From assembly GCA_905221605.1 (NCBI GenBank), contig CAJNDS010001469.1, forward strand, positions 229,501-293,500: 64,000 nucleotides of DNA, given 5' to 3'. A program made the position numbers and the translations under genes. Source of the stretch: Symbiodinium natans. Taxonomy: Eukaryota; Sar; Dinophyceae; Suessiales; Symbiodiniaceae. Under the pieces are notes generated by a model, which ran no database searches, was not told the DNA's origin, and saw only the letters and a program-made list of their open reading frames with translations. Below are positions 9,618 to 20,824 of the stretch, piece by piece (the first letter of the stretch is position 1; every line of letters begins with the position of its first letter).

Positions 9618-10176
9618 CCACATGGAGCTTTCGGGTCGCTCTCTCGGCTGTCGTTGGCTGGATACATGGATCCTTGTAGCGAGCTTTGAGATGCCACCGT
9701 CTGTAACCCTTAAGCAAGGACTATCGGCCCTAAATCACATTCGGGGGTCCCTAGTCCCGAACTCTAAGGTCGGAACCATGTGTAAAGCGTTCGCTGTGGA
9801 CTTTTAGGAACTGGCGCGCTCTCTCAAGCCTTGGTGGGGGCAGAAGCCGCAATGGTCCGATTTCCCGATGGGCGGGGGGTGGATAGGAACTTACCTCCTA
9901 CCTGTGGCCCAAAACCTACCAGTACCATTTTTAGGGGTTCCTTCCTATGAAATCCTTAAATACTCCCTAGAAAAGGTAGGTTGTTTGGGTTACAGGTAAA
10001 TCTTAAGCCCACAGCCAGAGTTGAGACGGCGTCTTTGCCTGCGGCTTTGGGTTGTAGACGGTTTCGCTTGCAGGCTCCAAGGTAGTACCTCCCCAGAACC
10101 CTAAACCGAAAACCCTGACCCCAAATCTGAGAAAGCTTCAAGGTTGCGCGCAGCCCTTCAGCCCCAAGGCTCCAGA
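9618..10176. other. No gene seen
   Basis: Unique sequence with short frames and no motif. Confidence 0.35.
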
Positions 10177-10249
10177 GGGGGGGGGGGGGGGGGGGGGGGG
10201 AGGGGGGGAGGGGGGGGGGGGAGGGGGGGAGGGGGGGGGGGGGGGGGGG
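10177..10249. repeat. G homopolymer tract
   Basis: About 73 bp of G with five single A interruptions. Confidence 0.9.
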
Positions 10250-10374
10250 CGCAGGGTAGCGGGGGGAGGGGGCAGCACTAATATTCACTCATGGTCCCTT
10301 TGTAAGTACTAGAATAACCCCCAAAACCCTCTTCTATGGTTTGCAGGTGGGTATGTGTGTATACATACAGACGA

Positions 10375-10376
10375 AC

Positions 10377-10408
<32 letters not shown>

Positions 10409-10412
10409 TTAT
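10375..10412. repeat. AT microsatellite
   Basis: TATA/CATA alternation of about 35 bp. Confidence 0.8.
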
Positions 10413-10582
10413 GTAGACACGTATATGTGTGTTTGGGTGCCCGTTTGGAGGTACTAGTGACAAACAACGACTTCAACATAATTTTGCTTGCGCAGCCCTA
10501 CAGTGTTGCATTTTTTTCTCCTGCCGATATGTGTGGCCCACTAGGACCCAGTCATTCCCTTGCTCCCTCTGTGGTTTAGCGT

Positions 10583-10943
10583 GAGGTTCCCTTCTAAGCC
10601 CCTTTAAGCCAACATGGGCACACTTGTTATTCCGAGGTTACTCTCGGGTCGAGTATAGTCCAGACCCTAAACCCAATCCCTAAACCCTAGATCAATGGCG
10701 CGGCTGTTTTCGTTCTGCGGGGGCGCCATGGCTGCCACCCTCGTGGGAAGCCCAACTTACATGCGCTTAGACCTCTAGATGGTTTGTAGAACATACCTGA
10801 AGGCTCTAATGTAGTTCCTTATTGGTATTAGTATCCCTCTGAGGACTGTTAGCATCAGGGGGGAGCATCCCAAGCCTCATGTTCTAACCTTTGTTTCAGG
10901 TACAAGGTTGCTCTATGCGGGATTGAGGGATCAAGCCCCTCGT
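10583..10943. other. Dispersed repeat fragments; no gene
   Basis: 10583-10655 matches the 'GAGGTTCCC...TAAGCCCC...GGTTACTCT' family. 10793-10830 is a left half of FB-E. 10841-10873 is a right arm of FB-D (AGCATCAGGGGGGAGCATCCC). Confidence 0.5.
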
Positions 10944-11045
10944 AGTAGTAGAGTAGGTAACCTTTCACCTTTTTTGGGGTAAGAATAATCCCTTCATAAT
11001 TCCCAAAGGTGAACCTTTACTTCCCCCAGGTTACTGGACAACTAA
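10944..11045. repeat. Dispersed element FB-H, copy 1
   Basis: About 100 bp beginning TAGTAGAGTAGGTAACC and ending CCAGGTTAC-GGACAACTAA. It contains an inverted pair GGTAACCTTT / AAAGGTGAACC. Copy 2 at 22754-22853 is nearly the same throughout. Confidence 0.8.
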
Positions 11046-11935
11046 TAGTCCCTGTGCCGGACAGATCGCCGCCGCCCAACCCTGCGGCCGCAGTGGGGCG
11101 ACCCCTGGTGGCTGTGCCCGTGCTGGGCCCTTGCCGGAAACCCAGCGGGGAGCTGATGTCAAGCTTTGTGCCAGGGCTGATATTCACACTGCGCAAATGC
11201 ACTTAAGATTTAGATGAAGGATCAGACCTGAACTAAGGGGTTCTGACCCAAAAATACCCCTTAATTGAGGATCATACCTCAAATAAGGGGTTCTGAGGCT
11301 ATTGGTTGGTGCCCCTAGATATCCAGAACGGGTTTCAAGACCCCATCTTCGCTTGCGCACCTCCTTCTACCATTAGCTTAAGAACCCCCCCCCCCAAAAA
11401 AAAAAAGAAACAACAATAAGATTCTTCCTTACAAAGGCAACATAGGGATCGTCACGCTTTTTTGTCGGAGGGTAGTTGCATGGTCCCCTAGCATGGTCCC
11501 TTACCTTCGTTAAAGGGTGTAAGCCCTAAGATCTGAGGGCCGGGGGGGTTTAGGGCTTCGGGTTCTTCAGCGCCCTCAGTCAGTATTCCGGCAACGCCCT
11601 CAGTCCGGCTGCGACAAAGGGTTCTTAAGCCAAAAGTAGCTTGGTGTTGGTAGTCTGGAGTCGCCTCCATTGCTGGAACTTCTAGGCTACGCAGCACTTC
11701 CCAGCCGTTATTTATTTTCATTTTTGTTAAACCCTTTACTTAAGGCGTTTATACCTTAAAGCGTGGTAAGGATCTTAGTTAAGGAGCCGCATGAAGGATC
11801 CCGAATAGAAATTATCAAGGTCTGCTCCTTCATTGAGGGGTACAAAGGGCTGTACCCGAAACCCGAACAAAGGGGGTTCGAGCTTCTAGCATCGCACAGA
11901 AGGAGGACTTGAACATGCTTGAACCCTAGTGGGTT
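11046..11935. other. No gene seen
   Basis: Holds two tandem-like phrases 'AAGGGGTTCTGA' with GAGGATCATACC (about 11216-11295), related to the FB-B inner arm, and an A-rich run at about 11395-11410. Short frames on both strands lack motifs. Confidence 0.35.
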
Positions 11936-11963
11936 TTAGGGTTTAGGGTTTAGGGTTTAGGGG
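11936..11963 (+). repeat. Short interstitial telomeric tract
   Basis: Four TTTAGGG units. Confidence 0.8.
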
Positions 11964-12460
11964 TGCTTGTGCTACCGAAAGGCATGCGGAGGTTTTCCGA
12001 AATTTTGGGTACCATATTGGGGTCCTTGTTATAAGGCATTTTGGGGTTTATATTGAACCACGTTTAAGAGTATCGGTTTCTCTCTATAGGTAGCCTAAGC
12101 AAAGAAACCGCATCACCCCCGGGTCGTCATACTCAAACAGGAGATACCAAAACTACCCAGAATACTTGTTTCAATCGCATAGGCCCCTCTGCAAGGGGTC
12201 GCACTTACTACACTAGCTAAAGATAAGGGATCCTAAGTTGGGATCCTTATCACCCATTGGGGACCTTATCACTCTACTTGCGCAACTACTTGGACGCTCC
12301 TTTAACATAAATAAGTCTACTTAGAATCCCCTAGAAACCACTTAGAATCCCCATAATACACCTTGCCAACCCTACCAACCCTAGTTACCCCTAGACCCTA
12401 AACCCTACTGAGTCAAAAAGGGCTTCCAAGTAGGGGGGCGGGGGGGGCCCGTACTTGAAA

Positions 12461-12528
12461 CCCTAAACCCTAAACCCTAAACCCTAAACCCTAAACCCTA
12501 AACCCTAAACCCTAAACCCTAAACCCTA
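12461..12528 (-). repeat. Interstitial telomeric tract (CCCTAAA)
   Basis: Nearly ten perfect units. Confidence 0.9.
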
Positions 12529-12654
12529 GCAGGTATGTCCTCCGCAGCCGTGCCCTTGGTGCCCAGCTTTGGAGGTGGCGCGCCAGTTCCAGATACGCTG
12601 AACCTTAAACCCGAAGCCCCTAACTTGGGATAGTTCCCCCTTAGAAGCCCCCCA

Positions 12655-12801
12655 AGTTGGGATGTTCTCCCCCCTTATGCGAACAGTCCTTAATAGGAAG
12701 GATAAGGTTTAGGGTTTAGGGTTTAGGGTTTAGGGTTTAGGGTTTAGGGTTTAGGGTTATGATCCCTAGTAACTGTTAGTTTATGGGGGGAACATGCCAA
12801 C
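12655..12801. repeat. Foldback element FB-D carrying a telomeric tract in its loop
   Basis: Left arm GTTGGGATGTTCTCCCCCCTTAT, right arm ATGGGGGGAACATGCCAAC. The loop, which in other copies is a short palindrome, is replaced by seven to eight TTTAGGG units (12706-12757). Confidence 0.7.
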
Positions 12802-12882
12802 CTTGAACCCTTCCGGGTCGTAGGAGCTTCGGGACTTACGACTTATGAGTCCCTTTTCAGGCGAAGTAGGGGGCAGAAGAAA

Positions 12883-12919
12883 ACCCTAAACCCTACACCC
12901 TAACCCTAAACCCTAAAGA
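12883..12919 (-). repeat. Short interstitial telomeric tract
   Basis: Five CCCTAAA-type units. Confidence 0.8.
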
Positions 12920-13842
12920 GTTTCCTGATTCCCTCTGAAGAGCCAGTTTGGGTGTCGAGTTGGGCAGTTTAGAATCTCCTGTTTCAGGAGTTTCGGGCTT
13001 TCGGGTTGAGAGTTTGAGTCTGCGGGGGTCCAGAATGCCCAGGGCCAGATTTGTGTTTTATTGTTCGGTTCCCACCTTGGGTGTGGGGGTGTTAGGTTTT
13101 CGGCCAAAGAACCCAAACAGCCCAATACCCCTTAGTTTTGGAATAGACCTTACCTGTAGCCCACACCGCCCCGCCTTTTTCACTGGTTATAAAAGCACTG
13201 GATAGAAAAGGTAGTTATAGCAAGGAACCCCTCAGAAGGCCGGTTCTTTTGGGTCTACAGGTACAGTATATTCGGGATCTTGATTATGATTTATGGTACA
13301 TATTCCTGAATTAAGGAGTATGGCCGCAACAAGCCTGCGGCGAAGTATCCTTACGTAACTACCTGTCCCAAAGGTACAGACAGGATGGCTCCCACCTTGA
13401 GGGAGAAGTCCAAGTCCAACTGCTTTGCAGTGAGCACTAAAACCTCCAAAACCACTGCTTGCAGTAGTGAACTGTATAGGTTCGATGACATCCTTGCCTC
13501 CAGCACCTGTCATGGCGTACCCGCACCTTGGCTACTGAGTGCTTCTGGGAGATTGAACTACGTTTTGTCGGATCAGGCACTTTGGTTTTAGAGAACAGGC
13601 TCATGGTTCTCGAAAGAGTTGTCCGAAGTTGCGCCCTCAGCCCTAAACCCGAAGCCTAAACCCCGCAGCATCACAGGCTCCCTGTTGTTGGAAGAGAGTC
13701 ATGCTTTGGAACAACTAGAATGAGGTTGTTCTAGGGCGATACCGGGCTTCAGGTCCTGGTTGCCTGCTTTCCGGCAGGAACTGCAACCTCGCTTGGGTCA
13801 GATTGGGGCTTAAGGCAATGTTTGGGTCCCTGAACTCTTACA
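12920..13842. other. No gene seen
   Basis: Open frames up to 93 codons on both strands (12948-13591) without recognisable motifs. Confidence 0.3.
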
Positions 13843-13899
13843 AACCCCAAACCCCAAACCCAAACCCCAAACCCCAAACCCTAAACCCTAAACCCTAAG
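13843..13899 (-). repeat. Mixed CCCCAAA / CCCTAAA tract
   Basis: Five CCCCAAA-type units followed by three CCCTAAA units. The block order matches the array at 3.86 kb. Confidence 0.8.
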
Positions 13900-15101
13900 C
13901 CCTCTTCCGACCGGCGACATCTGAGGAGTGGTCTGTCTCGCTCACCGTCTCCGGGCTTGGGCCTCTGGCTGGCTAGGAAAGCGTGCAGACACGGGAAATA
14001 GGTTTAGGGCTTAGGCTTTAGGGTTTAGGGGGGGACCCCTGATAAAGACCCCCCAATAGTAGGACTCCCTTTTAATAAGGACCCAACAAGGTACCCGATT
14101 TTCGGAAGCCCCCATAGAGCGAACACGCCAACCCCTTTCACATGACCTGGCTCTTCCCGCTCTGTTTGTGTTGTTTCTATCTCTGTCTTCTGTCTCAGTC
14201 TCTCTCGCCTCTGTCGTGTGCTTGATGTTTATGTGTTTCTCTCTCCCGCTCTCCACTTTGTCTGCTTCTGATGAAATACACATATCTTGGGTTTCCTATC
14301 TGTTGCAAGGTGCCATGGGCATTGGAAAAAGCTCAGGTTGTTGACTGTTGAAGGGAGAGGGTATAGAGAGCAGCAGTATACATAAAACGCAGAAACACGC
14401 AAGGGCGTGAAGTACGAACGACGACTCTGTCATTGTTGTTCATGCAGTTCGGTGTCTTACCTGCTCTTCTTAGCAATCTCTTGGTCTGACGGAAATGAAG
14501 AGAGGCCTTTTGCTTTCGGCTATTCTAGGAAAGCCTTGATCATGTGGTGGCTAGTCTTGACTAGCCCGTCGGCACGTCGCCACACATTCGAATCAGACAT
14601 TCTCTGTGCAGGCGGTTTGGATGTTGCACAGTTTCCCGTATCATGTTGAAGGGGTTGTTTATTTTCTAGCATATGTCAAAGCCAATCCAGAGGAAGTATT
14701 CTGCAGCTTTGCTGCTAATGTCCGAATCTTCGAGCCACTGCAGAAGAACAGCACGAAACCTCGACTGGGTCCCCATGCGTTTCGTGCTAACACGACGAAG
14801 ACCCGAAGACCCGAAACCCTAAACCCTAAACCTCGCGGCTCGTTATATTTGAGTGCCCAGTCGAATCTCCTGGAGCCGTGCAGCTGAACATTTTTTTTAA
14901 CGTAACACAAGGGTTTTGGTTTTATAGTGTTTTTACTGTTGAAGGCTTTAGTTTACGTATATGATCCCGTGATAATCCTGTACAAGCAGACAAAATCTCC
15001 GAAAACTCTAGACCCATACTGACTTGACTAACCTTGAGTCCATTACCCGGCAATAAGGAGTTCACCATAGATCATACTAAGGATCCCATGATAGAAACTA
15101 A
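13900..15101. other. Unassigned unique sequence
   Basis: The least repeat-like part of the first 20 kb. Frames at 14407-14649 and 14606-14887 overlap but show no domain or convincing exon structure. It may be a gene fragment, but I cannot support one. Confidence 0.25.
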
Positions 15102-15199
15102 GGAGAATATTCCATAATTAAGGGGTATAAAGGGCACTTTGGGTGACTCAGGAGAATATTCCATAATTAAGGGGTATAAAGGGCACTTTGGGTGACTCA
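15102..15199. repeat. Exact 49-bp tandem duplication
   Basis: The unit starts GGAGAATATTCCATAATTA and ends GGGTGACTCA. Copies are at 15102-15150 and 15151-15199. The unit is one arm of an FB-B-type element. Confidence 0.9.
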
Positions 15200-15344
15200 A
15201 CCTCAACCTACGAAGCCTAAGGTGGGGCGCTCCCATCATTGGAGGCGTCGCAAGCTCAGCATTCCCAGACCCCCAGAGCGTCCCACCGTTTACATGAAGT
15301 CTCAAGTTCGGACCACATGACGTACACATACACATGTATACACG

Positions 15345-15425
15345 CATGTGTATATGTACATATGTACATGTATATATATATATATGTATATTTATTTTTA
15401 TTTGCTATTATATTTATACTTATAC
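15345..15425. repeat. AT/GT-rich microsatellite
   Basis: TATGTACATATG and TATA runs of about 80 bp. Confidence 0.75.
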
Positions 15426-15897
15426 ATATGCGCCACCACAATCCCAGTCAAGGTTCATGGACCACATGCAGGGGTTCATTTGCCAACCCCACCCCACCCC
15501 CCAAAGCTTGGTCATGGCCTCATGGCTGGTGGTTTTTGTTGGGTTGGCGTTAGGTTTCAGGTGACCCCTCCAACATTCGTCTCTTCCTAAACTGGTTCTT
15601 GTAAGACCCTTTGAGGCAGGTTGTCGGGAGAACTTATTCCTGAAAGACGTGCAGAAAAAACATGTCACGCCATGGTGATGGGTCGGTAAGCTCTAAGTTC
15701 GTGTGGCCTCGGATGACGGAGATATGTACAACCCAGCCTGTATACCGTATACCTGAAGTTGCAGCTCCTTCCTTTGTTGGGGAGGGGGGGGGGGAGGGGT
15801 ACTATTTCTCTATTCCTTTTATGGTTCGTACAATCTTCGTCAGAAGACTTGATGCCCAACAAAGGAAGTGGGGGGGGGGGGGGAGTCCGGGCAGCAC

Positions 15898-16006
15898 CCA
15901 GAGACTCCAAAACCCCTTAATTAAGGAATATCCCTTAAATCAGAATAGGAACCCTAATATGATTTAAGGTATATTCCTTAATTAAGGGTTTTTGGAGTCT
16001 CTGGGC
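15898..16006. repeat. Foldback element FB-B (near-perfect)
   Basis: CCCAGAGACTCCAAAAACCC-type outer arms pair with GGGTTTTTGGAGTCTCTGGG. Inner CTTAATTAAGGAATAT pairs with ATATTCCTTAATTAAG. Confidence 0.75.
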
Positions 16007-16098
16007 ACATGATGATGTTGCCCAAGTGGCTGCAGAGTGCCCCAGGATGCGCCAGATGAGCCCGCGAGAGCCGACCATGCCATTGTGCGCTTGGCCTT

Positions 16099-16199
16099 TT
16101 TAGGGTTTAGGGTTTAGGGTTCAGGGTTTAGGGTTTAGGGTTTAGGGTTTAGGGTTCAGGGTTTAGGGTTCAGGGTTTAGGGTTTAGGGTTTAGGGTTC
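16099..16199 (+). repeat. Interstitial telomeric tract with TTCAGGG variants
   Basis: About fourteen units, three of them TTCAGGG at irregular spacing. Confidence 0.9.
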
Positions 16200-17012
16200 T
16201 TCGGGTCTTTCGGGGAGTGTGAGGGGGGGATTTGGGTCTTGGGTTTTGGGTTTTGGGTAGGGTTAGGGTCTTCGGGCTTCGGATGAGAGGTTTACACAGG
16301 GTTTCTAGTGTGGCTTAGGATAGAAATGTGTGTCGATTGCAGCTCGAAAAGATAGATGTAGACCTATCCCACACTCAGCTGCGCAGAGCACCAGCACGGA
16401 TCCCCGCAATAAGGCCTGGAGTGGTAGTGCATTGAGTATGTCCTAGGCATATGCAAGGCCTGCAAAGACCAATTTCTGTAGATTTGGGACTTGCGTGGGG
16501 CGGCAAGGGTGCTAAACAAGTGAAAGGGCGGGTGCACCATTGTCTCTCCTGCAACCCTACGCCCGAACACTAAACCGCCATGTATCGACAACATCCCTTT
16601 CAATTGAAGGTATATAGATATATTTATATATATATATATATTAGACTAGGATGCCGCTGGATGCTTTCTAAAAGCAACTGTACGACTAGTCGATTGCGAC
16701 GGAGTCTTTGGTGCGGACAACCGCATGGTGCGCCATCTATTGCCAAATCAGCTTGGGATGTGCAAAGAATCATTGTCGGTAATTCTCAAAAGGTGGTGTG
16801 TGCGCATGTGCCCGCGCGATGGCTTGGTAGGGGTGACGACTCTTTACCGTTGCAATGTGCCTGTCGCATAGACAACCCAGTACGCCTGGCTAACCAGGAG
16901 TCCCGACGCCCGCAAAGCCTCAAAACCCGGAGCATGTTCCTGTATAGTAGAAACTTGGGCCTTAAAGGGCTTCCTAGAAAGTAGCTTTAGGGCCCAAGTA
17001 TACCCTCGACAG
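16200..17012. other. No gene seen
   Basis: Contains a TATA run (16611-16642) and, at about 16960-17005, a half of FB-A (GGGCCTTAAAGGGCTTCCT...GGGCCCAAGTATA). Other frames are not convincing. Confidence 0.35.
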
Positions 17013-17123
17013 GCCCAGAGAGCCCAATACCCCTGAATTAAGGAATATACATCAAATTCTACAGGCCAGGTATCCTCAATACGATTCAAGGAATAATCCC
17101 CCTAGGTACTGGGCTCTTTGGGG
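17013..17123. repeat. Foldback element FB-B
   Basis: Left GCCCAGAGAGCCCAATACCCC, right GTACTGGGCTCTTTGGGG, with inner AATTAAGGAATATAC and partial complement. Confidence 0.65.
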
Positions 17124-17169
17124 GTACATGGATCTTTAAGGCAAGTGCTTCACTCAGTTCCCCCTCTCT

Positions 17170-17224
17170 AGGGTTTAGGGTTTGGGGTTTGGGGTTTGGG
17201 GTTTAGGGTTTAGGGTTTAGGGCT
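17170..17224 (+). repeat. Interstitial telomeric tract with TTTGGGG variants
   Basis: Seven to eight units; the second to fourth are TTTGGGG. Confidence 0.85.
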
Positions 17225-17333
17225 GGCAGGTACGTCGCCTCCCCGCAGCATGTGATCGTGTCCGGCCCTTGCTACGATGCGTTGCGAGACCTGTTTCGGG
17301 TGTTGGGGGATGGCCCGGCTCCATGCAAAACCT

Positions 17334-17383
17334 TTAGGGTTTAGGGTTTAGGGTTTAGGGTTTAGGGTTTAGGGTTTAGGGTT
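17334..17383 (+). repeat. Interstitial telomeric tract (TTTAGGG)
   Basis: Seven perfect units followed by a C-rich tract. Confidence 0.9.
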
Positions 17384-17499
17384 CCCCCCCCGCCGCCCCC
17401 CCGCTCCCCCGAAATGCCAAACTTCGAGCCAGGCTTGTCATCTTGGCACACGTTCCGTCGTCGACCTTATAGCCCCCGAAGACCCCAAAACAGGTCCTG

Positions 17500-17622
17500 C
17501 TTGGAGGTTTGCAACTGTACTTCTACCCCACTTATAAGCCCCCTAAGTGACCTAATATGGTTATAAGTAGAGTTAGAAGTACGCTTCTAATTGGTTAGTA
17601 AGTACCATGAACCTCCAAGTAC
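17500..17622. repeat. Foldback element FB-C
   Basis: Left GCTTGGAGGTTTGCAACTGTA; right TTGGTTAGTAAGTACC then ATGAACCTCCAAGTAC. Confidence 0.65.
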
Positions 17623-17939
17623 AACCCGAAACGCAGACATGCCTCAACCCCCCCTGCGGTGTGCAGCATCTTCCTCTCCTTGAACGCAGAAACTCGCAAA
17701 CATCGCTTCCTGAATGGGTCATGGGGATCTTCCTTACCCGATACTGCCAGTTACTCAAACCTCGGGCCCGGTATCCTGTATTGTAAGCCCATGAAGGTTA
17801 GGGCTTGTGAACCCCTGTAAGCCCCAAGCCCTAAGCCCAAAGCCGCAAGCCGCAAGCCTTGCCTGCTTCTGCACGAGTGCGGGAGGTGAAGCCCTCAACC
17901 CTGTATTTTAAGGGTAGTTTTAATAGCTTCTGCGGGTTT

Positions 17940-18240
17940 AGGGTTTATGATTTAGGGGTGTAGGGTTTAGGATTTAGGGTTATATGTTCCTTAATAAATA
18001 TGGTCCCTTACCTTCCCAAAAAGGATTCTGAAGTATGGGCCCTTGGGTTTTACAGCGCATAGAAGGGGTATGTAAGGGGCCCCCTTTGACTAGGATGCCC
18101 AGTAGTGCCCTGATTCCCTTTTTGGGGGCTCTAGGTTCCCCTATAAACCCCTTTAAGAAGAAAGGGCACCCTTTTTCATCCTAGGTTACTGGGCAACCTT
18201 GTAACTACCCTTGGATGTAAAACCCTGCTTGGGGTCTAGG
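17940..18240. other. Short telomeric stubs and dispersed repeats; no gene
   Basis: 17940-17978 has degenerate TTTAGGG. 18000-18100 carries 'GGTCCCTTACCTTCCC...TTCTGAAGTATGGGCCCTTG', recurring at 25.03-25.13 kb and partly at 38.47-38.58 kb. 18125-18205 is the GGTTCCC/TAAACCCC family. Confidence 0.45.
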
Positions 18241-18304
18241 GTTTAGGTTTAGGGTTTAGGGTTTAGGGTTTAGGGTTTAGGGTTTAGGGTTTAGGGTTTA
18301 GGGT
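18241..18304 (+). repeat. Interstitial telomeric tract (TTTAGGG)
   Basis: Nine units. Confidence 0.9.
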
Positions 18305-18401
18305 CTCCTTGAAGCAGGAGGAGAGCTACTTCGCCTTTGTCGGCTCACGGCTCCCTTTGCTTAAGCTGGGACTCCTGGAATGTCCCTCCTACCTCGAACC
18401 A

Positions 18402-18450
18402 TTTAGGGTTTAGGGTTTAGGGTTTAGGGTTTATGGTTTAGGGTTTAGGG
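18402..18450 (+). repeat. Interstitial telomeric tract (TTTAGGG)
   Basis: Seven units, one TTTATGG. Confidence 0.85.
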
Positions 18451-18891
18451 CAGACTTTACCCCCTTGGAAGAGGGAGATGTACCTTTGTTTTGGGGTATA
18501 TTCATCCTTTTTCCTGTCGGGCCTAGGGGTGGGGCTTAGCGTTTAGATGCTTCGGTGCTTTATGGGGCTCCGGGCTTCCAGGGATTTCCTCAAGTTGTCA
18601 AGATTGTGTGGCTTAGGCTTTTGCAAGGTTTCAGGCCCCCAGGAGTACCCATGCCGATTTCACTAGGGCAGACCCTTCTCACCCAAAGATTGCAGGCGGC
18701 GCCCACATGACGTAGTCTAGCGGACTAGGCTTCTTTCCTTGTGTTTGGGGTTCGGCGGCCTCACAAGCCCCCTTAAACCAAGAAGGGCAGCCTCTCTGGT
18801 CTTCTAGTTCCATCGAGTTTCGCAACTCGGCGAGTTCTGATGCCGTGGGCGACGTGGGGTGCACATTTTTTTTCGGGAGAGCACGTCTCAA

Positions 18892-18962
18892 CCCTAAACC
18901 CGAAACCCTAAACCCTAAACCCTAAACCCTGAACCCTGAACCCTGAACCCTGAACCCTAAGA
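18892..18962 (-). repeat. Interstitial telomeric tract with CCCTGAA block
   Basis: CCCTAAA units followed by four consecutive CCCTGAA units, a local amplification of one variant. Confidence 0.85.
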
Positions 18963-19091
18963 GGCCTCGGGAGTTTCTGTCATGGCATGGCCTTCACTTG
19001 TGCCACCCTTCATCTCAATGTCCTGCAAAACCCCCTCCCTCACCTTGAGGACAAACAGAACCCTTTTAGGGTGTAGGGAGGGTTAAGGGTT

Positions 19092-19306
19092 CTGGGTGCA
19101 GGGTTTAGGGTTTAGGGTTATATAAGGGTTTAGGGTTGTAGAAGGGTTTAGGGTTCAGGGTGTTTAGTGCTTAGGGTTCCCGCGGCCCCAGCCAGGCCCA
19201 CCCGTCGCACCAGCCCCATGCAGCATGGCACGAGTCCTGGAAGGGTGAAGCTTAGGGTTTGGGTTTAGGGTTTAGGGTTTAGGGTTTAGGGTTTAGTGTT
19301 TAGGGC
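19092..19306 (+). repeat. Cluster of degenerate and regular telomeric tracts
   Basis: 19092-19175 is degenerate (with TATAAGGG and GTAGAAGGG spacers). 19251-19306 has seven regular units, one TTTAGTG. Confidence 0.75.
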
Positions 19307-19452
19307 ATTAATATTTATCTTGTTGGGGTACTGTAAGCCCTATAAGAAACAGCAAAAAACACCGAGTGTAATTCCGAAGAAGCAGCTAAAATTCTAATGT
19401 AGTTCCTAGAAGAAACGGCTAACATTTCTAAAGTTTTGCTCGGGTTCCGAGC

Positions 19453-19775
19453 TCAAAAACCCTAAACCCTAAACCCTAAACTTTGAGGGTGCCTTAAATC
19501 ATCATGGGACGCTGCCTTGGACCCCTGAAGTTGCACTTTCAGGGTTTAGGGTTCAGGGTTTAGGGTTTGGGGACCCGTTTTGAAGATCTTCTAAGAGAAT
19601 CTGAGGGCCATATTAGGAGAGGACGAAGGGAACCTCTTGGGCGTTACATCCTTAGGGATCCCAGTTTGGCTCCCTGTGAGCACCTTAAGGGTTGAGGGTT
19701 TAGGGTTTTTAGGGTTTTGGGCTTTGGGTTTTGGGTTTTTAGGGTTTAGGATTTTGGGCTTGAGGCTTTAGGGTA
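19453..19775. repeat. Three short telomeric stubs in both orientations
   Basis: CCCTAAA at 19453-19482; TTTAGGG at 19539-19572; irregular TTTTTAGGG/TTTTGGG at 19689-19770. Confidence 0.7.
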
Positions 19776-20428
19776 ACTATACACATAGTTTGCTCTTGTT
19801 CTTGCATCACTTGGCTAGTCGTATGTGGCAGCAGTTTCAGCGCATTCTACTATTCGATATCCTCACGTCCTTGCAGATTTCTTTCCTTAATTCCCATGTG
19901 CTTCCTCATGGTGACATGGGTGCATAGAACAGTTTAAGTGATGTTTTGCGTGATGTGACTTCTAAGAAGTTGCATGTTTGCCGGCAGCCTCCAAAGTTCG
20001 TTGCTCAAAAGGGTAATTATGCCCGAAGAACTGGGGTATTGTTCCTTTCAAACTGGGGAAGAAAGCCTGATCTAGGCTGTTGCTCAATACAGAGCCCGTA
20101 CATCTAGGGTTTAGGGTTTAGTTGACTGCAAGTTCCTGGTGAAGCAGACGCCGGACTAGTCAGAAACCAGAGTCGTATAGTCGAGTTGTCAGGCTGACCG
20201 TACTGCATGAGGGTGTTTAAGGTTTAGGTTTTCGGGTTTAGGGTTTATGGTTGGGCCCTTCGAAGGGCAGACCGGTCATGTTCCAGGCGAAAGAACAAGG
20301 CTTCCCCAACCTGCAGCACTAGCCCAGTTGAAACTCATCAAGTCCCCATGACTGGAAAACCCCTGCAGCCCCTACAAACCCTCAAGCCCAACCTCGAACC
20401 CACCCTGAACCTTACACTCCCCCCTTCC
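19776..20428. other. No gene seen
   Basis: Unique sequence with no useful open frame or motif. Confidence 0.35.
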
Positions 20429-20492
20429 CCTTGCCCTAAACCCGAAGCCCTAAAACCCTAAAACCCTAAACCCTAAACCCTTAACCCTAAAC
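20429..20492 (-). repeat. Degenerate interstitial telomeric tract
   Basis: CCCTAAA, CCCTAAAA and CCCTTAA units. Confidence 0.75.
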
Positions 20493-20759
20493 CCAGCCCC
20501 AAAAAAGCGGTGAGGCAGCCGCTGCCTGGGCAGCGGCGGCAAGCCCGCAGGCGCTGCTGACGTGGTTTTTGGCCCATAAGGAGCCAATTAGGCCTTAAGT
20601 TATCTAGGGCTCCTTCCTAATTTGAGAAGGCATATTCCTTAATGGAGAGGTATTGGGCTCTATGGGTTCTACACTTCAGAGCCCACATGCCACCTGAGAT
20701 TTTCAAGAAAACCTCTCAGGCTTGGACCTAGATCTCAGGGTCCAGTCTGAAGCTCACAC

Positions 20760-20824
20760 GGGTTTAGGGTTTGGGGTTTAGGGTTTGGGGTTTAGAGTTT
20801 AGGGTTTGGGGTTTAGGGTTTCGG
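20760..20824 (+). repeat. Alternating TTTAGGG / TTTGGGG tract
   Basis: Units alternate nearly one to one, giving a 14-bp higher-order repeat and a spurious Gly/Trp/Phe-rich frame. Confidence 0.8.

Noticed and set aside
9454-9717. Gly-Phe-Ile and Arg-Val-Tyr repeat proteins on the minus strand
   Set aside because: Produced by the 9-bp CCCTATAAA array, whose length is a multiple of three.
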